In this document: one piece after another, positions 17,007 through 26,678 of the stretch
Position numbering within the stretch: position 1 is the stretch's first letter
Layout: each line of letters begins with the position of its first letter
The notes under the pieces: generated by a model
The model's input: the letters and a program-made list of their open reading frames with translations, nothing else
Database searches by the model: none
What the model was told of the DNA's origin: nothing
Assembly: GCA_031264295.1 (NCBI GenBank)
Contig: JAISED010000086.1
Coordinates: 1-64,000, forward strand
Direction of reading: 5' to 3'
Source of the DNA: Eubacteriales Family XIII. Incertae Sedis bacterium
GTDB taxonomy: Bacteria > Bacillota > Clostridia > Peptostreptococcales > Anaerovoracaceae
Length of the DNA: 64,000 nucleotides
Program-made: the position numbers and the translations under genes

Positions 17007-17054
17007 ACGGTTCAGGCCGAGCGCTGGGCAGGTAGACAGTTCAGGCCGAGCCGG
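16997..17054. repeat. 29-bp tandem duplication at glycosyltransferase 3' end
   Basis: GGGCAGGTAGAC(G/A)GTTCAGGCCGAGC occurs twice head to tail (16997-17025 and 17026-17054), differing at one base in the core and at the last few bases. It spans the stop codon of the plus-strand glycosyltransferase and ends just before the convergent glycosyltransferase. Confidence 0.75.
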
Positions 17055-17063
17055 GGCGTTCCA

Positions 17064-18158
17064 TCAAGCATGAATCGGCTTGAGTGTATTCTCATAGACT
17101 TCAATAAGGGCGTCCGTGTTTTTATCAAGATCATACTGCATCTCTACTTTTTCTCTGCCGCGAAGTCCCATATTCAAGCAGAGATTTTTATTGTCAACAA
17201 GGATTTTCAAGGCCTCAGCCATTTTTTCGGCGTCGCCGCGCGGCACTATAATACCCGTAGAGCCGTCGTCAACTACTTCTTTGAATCCGTCTCCGTCAGT
17301 GGCGACAACCGGAAGACCGCTCGCCATCGCCTCCGCGAGAGCTACGCCAAAGCTTTCATTTACAATGCTTGGCGCGGCGAAGATATCCATATCCGCAAGG
17401 ACGTCAGGAACTGCGGTATTGTCAATAAAGCCGCCGAAGTGTATGTGGTCGGAGAGTCCGAGTTCGACGGTAAGGCTCATCAACTCGATCAGTTGCGGGC
17501 CTTTGCCGTAAATGCTGAGCTTCAAAGGCGCAGTGTTATCTTTCGCAAGGAGAAGTTTAAAAGCGCGAATTAGTACATCTATGCCATAAATAGAATTAAG
17601 GGTTTTCACGATGCCTATATGGATCTCAGGCTTATCGCCCGCACTCCTATCATGAAATTTGAATTTCGTCAGATCGACACCGAAGGGAACAACGCCAACA
17701 TCGCGGTGTTGCGCGCCCAGCAAGCTGTGAATCTGCTGTTTCATTGCATGACTTGTAGACAGGAGCTTATCAGCATAGAGCAGATTCGCCCGGACGATGC
17801 GGTATTTCATCTTGCTTTGATAGGGGACATCGTAGACATCGCTGCCACAAGCGTTCAGCACAAGGGGCGAGGCCTTCGCATATCTTGCTAATGTACCATA
17901 GCCGCTGGCGTAATGCGCGTTTACGATATCAAAGCCTCCGCTTTGTAAGGCGGAACTTAAGCGGCGCGCGGCGGTGTAATAAGCAAGCGAGGAACTGCCG
18001 GGAAGATAGTTTCGCTCTACATCCGCAGAGATCTGAGCTGTGTCGTCCCTATTTCCGGATATGGTAAATAAAGTTACCTGATGGCCTTTCGAACTAAGCG
18101 CGTTCACGAATTTGACGACATGAACGGATTTTTCATTTCCAATAAATGCGATTTTCAT
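17064..18158 (-). CDS. GT4-family glycosyltransferase
   Basis: The 364-aa GT-B enzyme begins MKIAFIGNEKSVHVVKFVNALSSKGHQVTLFT and has the C-terminal donor-site signature APSIVNESFGVALAEAMASGLPVVAT plus an EVV(D)DGSTGIIV loop, typical of GT4 retaining transferases. Its role in surface glycan synthesis is inferred from the adjacent Wbp-type genes. The ATG overlaps the end of the upstream cation transporter by four bases, so it is expressed in the minus-strand TSCPD-CDF-GT run, convergent to the main glycan operon. Confidence 0.85.
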   Translation of the reverse strand: MKIAFIGNEKSVHVVKFVNALSSKGHQVTLFTISGNRDDTAQISADVERNYLPGSSSLAYYTAARRLSSALQSGGFDIVNAHYASGYGTLARYAKASPLVLNACGSDVYDVPYQSKMKYRIVRANLLYADKLLSTSHAMKQQIHSLLGAQHRDVGVVPFGVDLTKFKFHDRSAGDKPEIHIGIVKTLNSIYGIDVLIRAFKLLLAKDNTAPLKLSIYGKGPQLIELMSLTVELGLSDHIHFGGFIDNTAVPDVLADMDIFAAPSIVNESFGVALAEAMASGLPVVATDGDGFKEVVDDGSTGIIVPRGDAEKMAEALKILVDNKNLCLNMGLRGREKVEMQYDLDKNTDALIEVYENTLKPIHA

Positions 18159-19333
18159 GTTTGCCTCTCACTATAATCTATATCGAAGGTTATTACGGCA
18201 TTATAGGTGCTGTTCACGCGCATAAGTTCGTTCTCAAAAACGCTGCGCAGTTCGCCCTTTGAAAGACGGCAGTCAGGCGACAGCACTACATCAAACACTA
18301 TATTCGAATGCGTGTAGCTTTTGACTATTCGCAGATCATGAATGCCCGTAACCCCGGGGAGATCCGCCGCCAGTTTTGCAATCAATGTTTTTAGTTCCAG
18401 CGTAAGGGGATCCTTTGTATCTATAGGATCCATGTGTATCACCAGGGATATTCCTAATTCACCGCCGATTTCCCGTTCAAGTCTGTCGATAATATCATGA
18501 CACTTTACGAAGTCTTCATGAGCGTCTATCTCTGCGTGGACAGTGGCGAAGACCTTGCCGGGCCCGTATTCATGAACTGTAAGATCGTGTATGCCTATTA
18601 TGAGTTCCGCACTGCATATTCTGTCCCTAATGGTCTGTACAAGAGCTGGATCAGGCGCCTTTCCCAGCAGAGGATCGCTGGCGTCGCGTATGATCTTGAT
18701 GCCTGAAACAACAATGAAGATCGCGACAAGACAACCTGCATACCCGTCTATCATAAAACCGGAAATGTGTTCTGCGATCATGCACGCCAATACAGTTGAT
18801 GTTGCGATCACATCATTGCGGCTGTCGGTTCCCGCAGCTATGAGGGTGACCGAACTGATAGCCTTGCCGCACTTGATGAAAAATAATGACTGCCATATCT
18901 TAATGAGTATGGAAACGGCGAGGATGAGAACCGGCGTGTACCCAAAATTCACATGCTCAGGATGCAGAATCTTTCCAAATGAATCGGCAAAAAACTTTAC
19001 CCCGACCAATACTATTATAAAGGAAATAAAAAGTCCGGTGAGGTATTCTATTCTGGCATGGCCGAAAGGGTGCTTCCTGTCGCCGGGCGCCGCCGCCAAA
19101 TGAAATCCGACCAAGGTAATAACTGAAGAGGCGGCGTCGGCGAGATTATTGAAACCATCCGCAACAACAGCTATGCTGCCGGATATATAACCGACGACGA
19201 TTTTCGCGGAACAAAGCAAGAGGTTTGAACTGACGCCGACGACACCTGCAAGTTTGCCATATCTGTTCCTTACACTTGGGGATTTGACGTCGCCAAAATT
19301 CTTTATAAATTTTTTTAACAGAAAATTATACAT
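18155..19333 (-). CDS. Cation diffusion facilitator (CDF) metal transporter
   Basis: The 392-aa protein has the CDF transmembrane domain with ADGFNNLADAASS and the HPFGHAR motif, and a second acidic-histidine site region (AAGTDSRNDV). These form the conserved metal sites of CDF antiporters. Two C-terminal cytoplasmic domains follow, one with IHDLTVHEYGPG and HAEID, and it is longer than the usual 300 aa. The likely role is export of zinc, iron or manganese. Substrate cannot be set from sequence. The start overlaps the TSCPD gene by eight bases. Confidence 0.9.
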   Translation of the reverse strand: MYNFLLKKFIKNFGDVKSPSVRNRYGKLAGVVGVSSNLLLCSAKIVVGYISGSIAVVADGFNNLADAASSVITLVGFHLAAAPGDRKHPFGHARIEYLTGLFISFIIVLVGVKFFADSFGKILHPEHVNFGYTPVLILAVSILIKIWQSLFFIKCGKAISSVTLIAAGTDSRNDVIATSTVLACMIAEHISGFMIDGYAGCLVAIFIVVSGIKIIRDASDPLLGKAPDPALVQTIRDRICSAELIIGIHDLTVHEYGPGKVFATVHAEIDAHEDFVKCHDIIDRLEREIGGELGISLVIHMDPIDTKDPLTLELKTLIAKLAADLPGVTGIHDLRIVKSYTHSNIVFDVVLSPDCRLSKGELRSVFENELMRVNSTYNAVITFDIDYSERQT

Positions 19334-19580
19334 CTTTCCCTAGGGCGGCTTTGAGGGCGCGCGCGAATTGATCGGGGCAGGATGTGGGGCGGCTCCCGCA
19401 ATCCAATCCATAAAGTTTGTCAATGATAAGTTCTGCGGGCAGACCTTCGGCGAGCCGCGAAACACCCTTCGTGTTCCCTTTGCAGCCGCCGGTAAAGAGT
19501 ATATTTTTTACAATTCCGTCCTCGATTTCAAACTCTATAAGATACGAACATACACCCTCAGGCGCGAATGAATACTTCAT
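19326..19580 (-). CDS. TSCPD-domain protein of TIGR03905 type
   Basis: The small protein (84 aa from ATG 19580) contains CKGNTKGVSRLAEG and the name-giving PTSCPDQFARAL segment, matching the short Clostridia family described as TIGR03905. The TSCPD domain also occurs at the C-terminus of some ribonucleotide reductases; the function of the stand-alone form is unknown to me. GGAGG five bases before 19580 fixes this start rather than the track ATG at 19592. It heads a minus-strand operon with the CDF transporter. Confidence 0.85.
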   Translation of the reverse strand: MKYSFAPEGVCSYLIEFEIEDGIVKNILFTGGCKGNTKGVSRLAEGLPAELIIDKLYGLDCGSRPTSCPDQFARALKAALGKDV

Positions 19581-19592
19581 AATTACCTCCAA

Positions 19593-20035
19593 TCTGCCAT
19601 GACCATAAATTCGAGAATACCTTAAACATCATGGCGTAAAAGCCGTAAATTTAAACGATATCGCCTATTTGCAATGAGCTATATTTGCTATTGACAATGG
19701 GCAATATACCCTGTCGCTACGAATAGCCAATGCCTATTTGCAATGAACGATAACAAGTATCGGCGGCCATCAACAAGCGACCAACAATTGACAAGCGAGC
19801 CGCCGGCGATCTGCCAATCGGTGACAAATAACCGTTCGCAAATCTGCCAATAATTGGCTGGAGGTCAGTCGACAACCAACCGTGGGCTGACCAAATAACC
19901 AGCCGGCAGCGGAATAACGATTGCCCAACATCCGACCAATAATTGGCAGACAGCTGACAGGCAACTAAAGATATAATAACATATAAAAGCCCGTCGGCGG
20001 CAAAAGAAAAAAATAAATTTTACGGTATTAAACAA
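19593..20035. other. Non-coding spacer rich in CAAT/ATTG palindromes and short repeats
   Basis: No gene is supported here. The stretch has many short related words: GCCTATTTGCAATGA occurs twice (near 19669 and 19729), and the palindromes GCCAATAATTGGC (19846-19858) and CCAATAATTGG (19936-19946) recur with many CCAA/TTGG pieces around them. It separates the minus-strand TSCPD operon from the beta-helix gene and may carry regulatory sites for either. The pattern could also be a decayed tandem repeat. Confidence 0.5.
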
Positions 20036-20064
20036 TTGATTGTTTGACCCGAATATGATATGAT
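20036..20064 (+). promoter_or_regulatory. Probable sigma-A promoter for the beta-helix gene
   Basis: TTGATT and TATGAT are spaced by 17 bp. The -10 element overlaps the ATG chosen in the ORF track (20060), which argues that translation starts further downstream at 20129 or 20132. Confidence 0.6.
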
Positions 20065-20128
20065 ACTATCATCTGACTCTGTAATCAGCAGGTCAATAAT
20101 GCTTAGCACAATGCTCATGGGAGGTAAA

Positions 20129-23100
20129 TTGGTGAAAGGCGAGACAGTTAGAATCGTACCGGCCATTGCGACCGCAGTATTCTTAACAGCTCTTTTTCCG
20201 ATAACGGCGTCGGCTGTAAACAACAACAGCGGCGGCGGTCTTTCTGATGGGAAAGCGGAAGGCGCTTATCCCGGCGGAGCCATGAGTGAAATTATATCCG
20301 ATACGCTTTACCGTTCGCCGGGTACGATTCCTATGAATGGCTCTAAGGGAGCGGCTTCGGTTTTCTTATTAGACGGCGGAGACGAAGGTGCTTTGCTCAT
20401 CACGGCGGGCGGTCTTTCGGCAGGCGCTTCTAACAGTGCGGCGGCCGGTCTCTCGGCAGGCGCTTTGAACAGTACAGCGGGCGGTCTAACAGCAGGCGCT
20501 TCTAACGGTACAGCAGGCAGCGCTTCATCAGGCGCTATTCAGGATAATATTTTTTCTGACAGAACAAATTCAGATGGAACAAATCTAAGCAGCGCCGCAG
20601 ATGAAAACAGATCATTCAGTGCGCTTGCTCTTACACAGGTAAGTTCGGTAAGCGAACTTAGAAGCAGAATGGAAACAGCCGCCGAGGGCGACGTTATCAA
20701 ACTCAATGCGGACTTTGCGAGAGATTTACTCAATAACGGCGCTTTGACAGTAACAGTGAACCATAACAACAACTTCACCATAGATGGTGAGGTAGCGGGA
20801 GAGCTGGAGATCGGAGGCGGGAATCGCCACTTCAATATAATAAACACAGGCAGCGCTCGGATTACCTTCTCCAAGCTCAGTCTGAAAGGCGGCGCTAATG
20901 ACGCCGGTGGGATAAAGTTGTTTGGAGGCGCGTATAGATTTGATGAGTGCAGCTTTAATGAGATAGTTAACGCAACTGCCGCGATCGCAGCTGAAGGCGA
21001 TGCGAAAATAGAAGTTAGTAGATCTATATTTTCTAAAAACACCGTGGCTCTGGATATGGGCACTGACTCTGTCGATGGAAAGTCCTTAACGATAAACGAT
21101 TCGCGTTTTGAAGATATGAAAGCTTCAGCTGTTCTGGCAAACAGTGCAGTGTTGACGCTGTCGGAGAGCACATTCGTAAATGGCGGCGACACAGCAGTAC
21201 AGGGCGGCGCATCAGTAGAGATAAGCGGATGCAGCTTTACTGATAACGAAGGTATCAATAAAGCCGGCGCGCTGGCTGCCGACAAGGCAGGTACTTATGT
21301 AATAAGGAAGAGCAGCTTCACGGGCAATCATAACACGAAGGGTTCGGGAGGCGCGATCAGCCTGGGTTCAGATACAGAGTACACGATCGACAAGTGCTAT
21401 TTCGACGGTAATTATGTTTCGGCCAACGCGGCGGGCGGCGCAATCTACGGCGCTTCTTTACGTGACGCTTCACTGACTGTGAAAGACAGCGTGTTCAACA
21501 GTAATGAGGCGAGGTACTCGGGTTCAGACGCAGTAAATTCCGACGGCGGCGCGATTGCGATTCTTAACGCTTCCGGCGCCAATACGGACATAAACATATC
21601 GGGCTGTAATTTCACTGATAACAGTTCGGGCGACGATGGCGGAGCAGTGCTGCTTGAGGGCGGCGTGAGGATGCAGACCCTGAGAGCGCGGATCGTAAAC
21701 AGCACATTCAGCGGCAACAAATGCAAAGGCGCTATGGATATAGCAAGCGGGACTTATGACGGTTCGGGAGGAGCGATTAAGTTTTACGGAATGACACAGT
21801 CGGAGATCACATATTGCACATTCTATTCTAACGAGGCAGGGCTTGGCATAGGCAGTAACTCAGGAGGCGGCGGCGCTATAGCGTTTCAGACGGATTCCGG
21901 AATTGCGGCCGACGAGCTTGCGGCGCTTCCGGTTATCAGCAACAACATATTTATCGCTAACAGATCTACGCCTGCAAGCCGCGGCAATGTCTACATAGAA
22001 CAAAGAACCGACGCGGGACGTCTTAACAGCGGGAACATAGGTCTTGACAACGATGCATCCGGTTTCGCTAATGGAGAAAATTTAAGCGCAGGAATTATAG
22101 CTGCAAATGTATTTGCTGATGTAAGACCTGACGGCGCGCCTTCGGAGACGTATTTCGGTGAGGCAGTCGGTTCCGAAGACAATCCGGGACAGCGCTTCTG
22201 CTATATACCAAGTTCTTTGATAAACGACATGTACAGTGACGGACTCAAACCCCATTCAAATTCCGGGGATTTGAAGGATGTGCTTGGAAATACAAGAGAT
22301 AGATTATCGAATCCTGGTTCTGTTGAAATCTATTGGACAAAATTCGATCCGGGTCTCGGATACGGAGGCTTCTGGGCGCTGATTCCAGCGGCAGGAGTAA
22401 AAAGTCTGCTCTCAGACGCGTACTACATAAGTCCAAACGAAAACAGGCGGATAACGGTTCTCTTAAAGGAACTGCTTGGAACTACAACACCGGATAATCA
22501 GTTTATAGGTTGGGAGAGCGATCAGGCAATAGATCCGGATGCTTCCCTACTGGAATATCCGATAGTATCACCGGGTGATCAGGTAGAGTCAACAAAGCAG
22601 ACATATACGGCTAAGTGGAGTAATAAGGCTTATAAAGTAGAATTTTCTCTTGACTATGACGGTTTGATACTTCAAACGCTCACGGACGTTGCGCCGGGGA
22701 GTAAGATAAGCGCGCCGCGTGAACCTTCAAGGACGGGATATATCTTTGGCGGTTGGTATAAAGACGCCGGTCGTACGGGTTTATGGAATTTCAATACTGA
22801 TACAGTAGATTCAGATATAGTTTTATATGCGATGTGGTCAGCGCGCAGCGGGAGCGGAACCCTTCCGGTTTCTCCTTCCACTCCGCCGTCAAGCAGTGGG
22901 AGTGCAGATCCGCTGCCTTCTGCGCCGACGGAGAACGACGGAACTGTGACACAGCCTGACCCGGCTCAGAGTACAACGACTACCTCTCCTGCGATAGTGA
23001 CGCCGGGAGCGACAGTCGCCCCGCCTGATGCGGCGCCCGCATATACACTGCCGGATGGCGTGTATGAAGGAAACCGTAATCCGAATAATAATATAGGAAG

Positions 23101-23827
23101 CAATAGGACAGAAGATATCGCAGGCGCCTACGGCGGCGGCGGGACTTATACAGGAGATAATGTAAACAGTGGAGGCTACGGCGGTTCATTCGGTTTTCAG
23201 GTAGAACCTCCTATAGAGCTTCCTGGAATAGATGATGCGAGTGGTCTAACTGATTCAGAGACACCATATAAGCCTCCTGCGTTTATAGAATCAGAGAAAA
23301 ACGATGATAGCTCTTCTCTGCTCCCGAGCCTTACACAGAACACGGAAGATTATACATTAGAACAAACGATAAAGCTGGTTTTCAATAATCTACCTGCGCT
23401 GCTATATAATGAATATGGAGATAATATTCCAGTAATAACTATATTCGAAGCCAGGGTGCCGCTTGTAGGACGGAACGGGGAAATAGCTCTGTCGTTTTTG
23501 GATTTTCTATTTATGGTATTGACGGCTCTATTCCCGCTCTTAGTCTTTTTCGGGAATTTGAGAAAGAAACATGAACAGCTTGAGTTGGGCTATGAAGTCG
23601 AACGAAGTTTTAAGACCTTGTATCTTATCTTGAGTCTTGTAGCTGCCCTGCTCTCTATACTGACATTCTTGATTACTCAAAATGTTTATGCGCGTGTAAT
23701 TCTGATTGACAGGTGGACGGTTCTCATGGCTGTCATGCTGTTGATATCCGCCATCCTATCCTTAATGGCCAGGTATCAGTCAACAGAAGATCGGATGGGG
23801 ATTACAACAGCGAAAACGAATATCTAA
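20129..23827 (+). CDS. Large surface protein: right-handed beta-helix, InlB-type repeat and C-terminal membrane helices
   Basis: The start at TTG 20129 (or GTG 20132) lies just after GGGAGG and gives a signal peptide ending ITASA. After a Gly/Ala/Ser-rich repeat region (GGLSAGASNS-type units, about residues 90-140) comes a long stretch of parallel beta-helix motifs such as SGCSFTDNEG, SSFTGNHNTKGSGGAI and NSTFSGNKC. An InlB B-type repeat follows (EPSRTGYIFGGWYKD, ending LYAMW), then a Pro/Ser/Thr-rich linker. Near the end are about three hydrophobic helices (from about residue 1120). Thus it is probably held by membrane helices rather than by SLH domains. Such folds often bind or cleave polysaccharides, but no catalytic site is recognisable. 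Confidence 0.75.
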   Translation: MVKGETVRIVPAIATAVFLTALFPITASAVNNNSGGGLSDGKAEGAYPGGAMSEIISDTLYRSPGTIPMNGSKGAASVFLLDGGDEGALLITAGGLSAGASNSAAAGLSAGALNSTAGGLTAGASNGTAGSASSGAIQDNIFSDRTNSDGTNLSSAADENRSFSALALTQVSSVSELRSRMETAAEGDVIKLNADFARDLLNNGALTVTVNHNNNFTIDGEVAGELEIGGGNRHFNIINTGSARITFSKLSLKGGANDAGGIKLFGGAYRFDECSFNEIVNATAAIAAEGDAKIEVSRSIFSKNTVALDMGTDSVDGKSLTINDSRFEDMKASAVLANSAVLTLSESTFVNGGDTAVQGGASVEISGCSFTDNEGINKAGALAADKAGTYVIRKSSFTGNHNTKGSGGAISLGSDTEYTIDKCYFDGNYVSANAAGGAIYGASLRDASLTVKDSVFNSNEARYSGSDAVNSDGGAIAILNASGANTDINISGCNFTDNSSGDDGGAVLLEGGVRMQTLRARIVNSTFSGNKCKGAMDIASGTYDGSGGAIKFYGMTQSEITYCTFYSNEAGLGIGSNSGGGGAIAFQTDSGIAADELAALPVISNNIFIANRSTPASRGNVYIEQRTDAGRLNSGNIGLDNDASGFANGENLSAGIIAANVFADVRPDGAPSETYFGEAVGSEDNPGQRFCYIPSSLINDMYSDGLKPHSNSGDLKDVLGNTRDRLSNPGSVEIYWTKFDPGLGYGGFWALIPAAGVKSLLSDAYYISPNENRRITVLLKELLGTTTPDNQFIGWESDQAIDPDASLLEYPIVSPGDQVESTKQTYTAKWSNKAYKVEFSLDYDGLILQTLTDVAPGSKISAPREPSRTGYIFGGWYKDAGRTGLWNFNTDTVDSDIVLYAMWSARSGSGTLPVSPSTPPSSSGSADPLPSAPTENDGTVTQPDPAQSTTTTSPAIVTPGATVAPPDAAPAYTLPDGVYEGNRNPNNNIGSNRTEDIAGAYGGGGTYTGDNVNSGGYGGSFGFQVEPPIELPGIDDASGLTDSETPYKPPAFIESEKNDDSSSLLPSLTQNTEDYTLEQTIKLVFNNLPALLYNEYGDNIPVITIFEARVPLVGRNGEIALSFLDFLFMVLTALFPLLVFFGNLRKKHEQLELGYEVERSFKTLYLILSLVAALLSILTFLITQNVYARVILIDRWTVLMAVMLLISAILSLMARYQSTEDRMGITTAKTNI

Positions 23828-23899
23828 AAATTCTATGCTCTATAACGGAAGCCTTGCATCAGATATAACTATTATAGCCATACGATAATTCCATAATCT

Positions 23900-23937
23900 A
23901 CACGCCGCTCCGATGTCGAAAATAACGTGCGGCGTGT
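23900..23937 (+). terminator. Hairpin after the beta-helix gene, possible weak terminator
   Basis: ACACGCCGC (23900-23908) pairs with GCGGCGTGT (23929-23937). Only a short mixed T-rich stretch follows, so termination would be weak. Confidence 0.35.
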
Positions 23938-24018
23938 TCTGTATTCTAACGAATCCCGATATAACGAAAATAAATATGTGCAAACCGCATGTTCTAAAAT
24001 CTGAAAAGGAGAACTTGA

Positions 24019-25041
24019 GTGAACCCACTGATCAGCGTCATAGTGCCGATATATAATGTTGAAGCATACTTGTGTGAATGTGTTGACAGTATAATCAGAC
24101 AGACATGGAAAAACTTAGAGATCATACTGGTTGATGATGAGTCGGCGGATGCTTGCCCTGAGATATGTGATAAATACGCCAAAGCAGACAGTCGAGTGCG
24201 TGTGATCCATAAGAAAAACGGCGGGCCCGGTATGGCGCGTAATACGGGACTTGATATCTGCCGAGGGGATTACATAGCCTTAATAGATTCGGACGACTGG
24301 ATAGAACCGGATATGCTCGAAAGCATGTTACGCGCGATGTGTGAGGCGGAAGCAGGACTTGCCATATGCGGCTATGTCAAAACGAAGCACGACGGCAGCC
24401 CATGGCATAAGTTCGGCAATACAGGCGGGACATATGAACCTGAAGAGCTCCTGAGAGAATATATTGCAGGTACGAATGGCGTTGGAGCTATCTCTTGCAA
24501 TAAGTTATATGAAAAGAGTCTACTGGAAAACATACGCTATCCCGATTTCAAAAACAATGAAGACGCCTATATAATGCATAGGATTATAGGCGGATGCAGG
24601 AAGGCTGTATTTGTGAACCGTGAGATGTACAATTACCGTATGCGGCCGAACAGTCAGTCGAGGGGAGGTTTTGCCCTCTATTATCTCAACGCGCTGGAAA
24701 GCGCAAACGACATGATTGAATACACAAGAGCAGTCTACCCGGGTCTGAAAAACATGGCTCGTTGGCGGAAGCTTGAGGTTATCATGGAGCTTATGGCGAG
24801 CATTGTCTATAATTCTGCTTTGGTTCAGTACAGAGAGACCTATGATATTCTTGAAAGCAATCTGCATTCTGAACTTGAATCTATGGTTATAGGAGAGTAT
24901 TTTCGCTTCAAAGAAAAAGGGAAACGCGCCAGGCGCTTGTGCTTGCGGCTGCGTTTAGCCGCACATCATCCATTACTGTTTCGCGCCTACGCTCAAGCGA
25001 TTGGGGTAAAACTCACGCTAGATAAATGGAAAAACAGATAA
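24019..25041 (+). CDS. GT2-family glycosyltransferase
   Basis: The 340-aa protein starts NPLISVIVPIYNVEAYLCECVDSIIRQTWKNLEIILVDDES, the classical GT-A family 2 opening, with LIDSDDWIEPDM as the DxD-type metal site. It probably transfers a sugar to a surface glycan. A GTG start follows AAAAGGAGAACTTGA. It stands alone between the beta-helix gene and the trpB2-type operon on the same strand. Donor and acceptor are unknown. Confidence 0.88.
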   Translation: MNPLISVIVPIYNVEAYLCECVDSIIRQTWKNLEIILVDDESADACPEICDKYAKADSRVRVIHKKNGGPGMARNTGLDICRGDYIALIDSDDWIEPDMLESMLRAMCEAEAGLAICGYVKTKHDGSPWHKFGNTGGTYEPEELLREYIAGTNGVGAISCNKLYEKSLLENIRYPDFKNNEDAYIMHRIIGGCRKAVFVNREMYNYRMRPNSQSRGGFALYYLNALESANDMIEYTRAVYPGLKNMARWRKLEVIMELMASIVYNSALVQYRETYDILESNLHSELESMVIGEYFRFKEKGKRARRLCLRLRLAAHHPLLFRAYAQAIGVKLTLDKWKNR

Positions 25042-25093
25042 TGGTGTATCTATAAACTAGAGCCTTCTGCTTTAGTTCGCCGGATGATTTAAA

Positions 25094-25122
25094 TTGACAT
25101 ACCTATCGGAAGATGATATATT
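25094..25122 (+). promoter_or_regulatory. Sigma-A promoter for the trpB2-like operon
   Basis: A perfect TTGACA and TATATT (five of six) are separated by 17 bp, about 110 bp upstream of the trpB2-like ATG. I saw no T-box or riboswitch landmarks in the leader. Confidence 0.75.
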
Positions 25123-25233
25123 TTTATTGCTGATTGTTATCGATGAATGCACTGTTTTCAGTGTGTTTAATGAAATATTGATGAATCATGCGTCTAATCA
25201 CGTATTTTATTTAAAGAGAGAAAGGAAAGCAAG

Positions 25234-26619
25234 ATGAAAAGGAATAATGTTCCATACAAGATCAATCTTACAGAACAGGAGATTCCAAAAGCATGGTATA
25301 ATGTACGCGCTGATATGAAAACCAAGCATCGTCCGATGCTTAATCCGGCCACGCTAAAACCCGTAGTCGAATCGGATCTAACGCCTGTCTTCTGCGATAA
25401 ACTGGTAGCGCAGGAGCTTAATGACAAGGATAGAATGATCGATATACCGGAAGAAGTCCTCAATTTTTACAGGATGTATCGCCCCTCACCGCTGATTCGC
25501 GCGTATTTTTTAGAGAAAGCTCTGGATACGCCTGCTAGGATATACTATAAATATGAAGGCGGAAATACATCAGGCAGTCATAAGCTGAATTCCGCTATAG
25601 CTCAGGCATATTACGCCAAGGAGCAGGGACTCGTAGGCGTCACTACCGAAACGGGAGCGGGACAGTGGGGAACGGCGCTTTCTATGGCTTGCGGTTATTT
25701 TGACATTGACTGCAAGGTATATATGGTGAAGGTGTCGTCGGAGCAGAAGCCCTATCGTAAGGCGGTTATGGAGACATATGGAGCGTCCGTTACGCCGTCG
25801 CCATCCACAACCACTCAGATCGGGCAGAAGATGCTCGCGGAGGATCCGAATACTACGGGGAGTCTGGGCTGTGCTATATCAGAAGCGGTAGAAGCGGCTG
25901 TGACCACGGAGGGTTATAAATATGTACTGGGCAGCGTGCTGAATCAAGTGCTGCTTCATCAGTCTATTATCGGCCTGGAAGCGAAGGCCGCTATTGAGAA
26001 GTATGATGAATATCCGGATATCGTAATCGGATGCGCCGGAGGCGGTTCCAACCTCGGCGGACTTATGGCGCCATTCATGGCCGACAAGCTGACAGGCGGC
26101 AAAGCGCCGTATTTCATAGCGGTGGAACCGGCTTCGTGTCCTTCTATGACGCGCGGCAAATTCGCCTATGATTTTTGCGATACAGGAATGGTGACGCCGC
26201 TGGCGAAGATGTACACTCTGGGCGCGACATTCATACCGGCGTCAAACCATGCGGGCGGTCTGCGCTACCATGGAATGAGTCCTATACTGTCGCAGCTTTA
26301 TCATGATGGATATCTGGATGAGGCGAGAGCTGTCGGACAGCGTGATGTGTTTGAAGCAGCCACACTTTTCGCCAAGGTGGAGGGCTTGCTGCCGGCGCCG
26401 GAATCGGCTCACGCCATACGTGCGGCAATAGATGAAGCGATTAAGTGCAAAGAATCGGGAGAGGATAAGGTCATACTCTTCGGGCTTACGGGCACGGGAT
26501 ATTTCGATATGGCAGCATATATGCAGTACAATAGCGGTGAAATGGAAGACTACATCCCATCTGATGAAGACCTTGAACGCGGTTTTGCGGCTATTCCGGA
26601 TATTAAAGAAGCGGAATAA
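25234..26619 (+). CDS. TrpB2-type PLP enzyme (tryptophan synthase beta-like)
   Basis: The 461-aa protein has the TrpB2 layout: WYNVRADM near the N-terminus, RPSPLIRAYFLEKAL, the PLP-lysine motif GNTSGSHKLNSA, TTETGAGQWG, KVSSEQKPYRK and the phosphate loop GCAGGGSNLGG. TrpB2 proteins catalyse beta-replacement on serine or related substrates and often act without TrpA. No other trp gene is nearby. Instead the next two genes encode an E1-rhodanese protein and serine acetyltransferase, which suggests a link with sulfur or cysteine metabolism. GAAAGGAAAG precedes the ATG, and a strong promoter lies upstream. Confidence 0.88.
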   Translation: MKRNNVPYKINLTEQEIPKAWYNVRADMKTKHRPMLNPATLKPVVESDLTPVFCDKLVAQELNDKDRMIDIPEEVLNFYRMYRPSPLIRAYFLEKALDTPARIYYKYEGGNTSGSHKLNSAIAQAYYAKEQGLVGVTTETGAGQWGTALSMACGYFDIDCKVYMVKVSSEQKPYRKAVMETYGASVTPSPSTTTQIGQKMLAEDPNTTGSLGCAISEAVEAAVTTEGYKYVLGSVLNQVLLHQSIIGLEAKAAIEKYDEYPDIVIGCAGGGSNLGGLMAPFMADKLTGGKAPYFIAVEPASCPSMTRGKFAYDFCDTGMVTPLAKMYTLGATFIPASNHAGGLRYHGMSPILSQLYHDGYLDEARAVGQRDVFEAATLFAKVEGLLPAPESAHAIRAAIDEAIKCKESGEDKVILFGLTGTGYFDMAAYMQYNSGEMEDYIPSDEDLERGFAAIPDIKEAE

Positions 26620-26678
26620 AATCAGAGAAAGCGTGCAGAACGTTAAGCAGCGTTAGTACAGCGGGAGGGGACATTGGC

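Noticed and set aside
20060-20128. Track start ATG 20060 for the beta-helix protein
   Set aside because: It overlaps a probable -10 element and would hide the signal peptide; GGGAGG before 20129 gives a better start.
25042-25233. T-box or tryptophan leader before the trpB2-like gene
   Set aside because: I found no T-box sequence, terminator stem or Trp-rich leader frame in the 190-bp gap.
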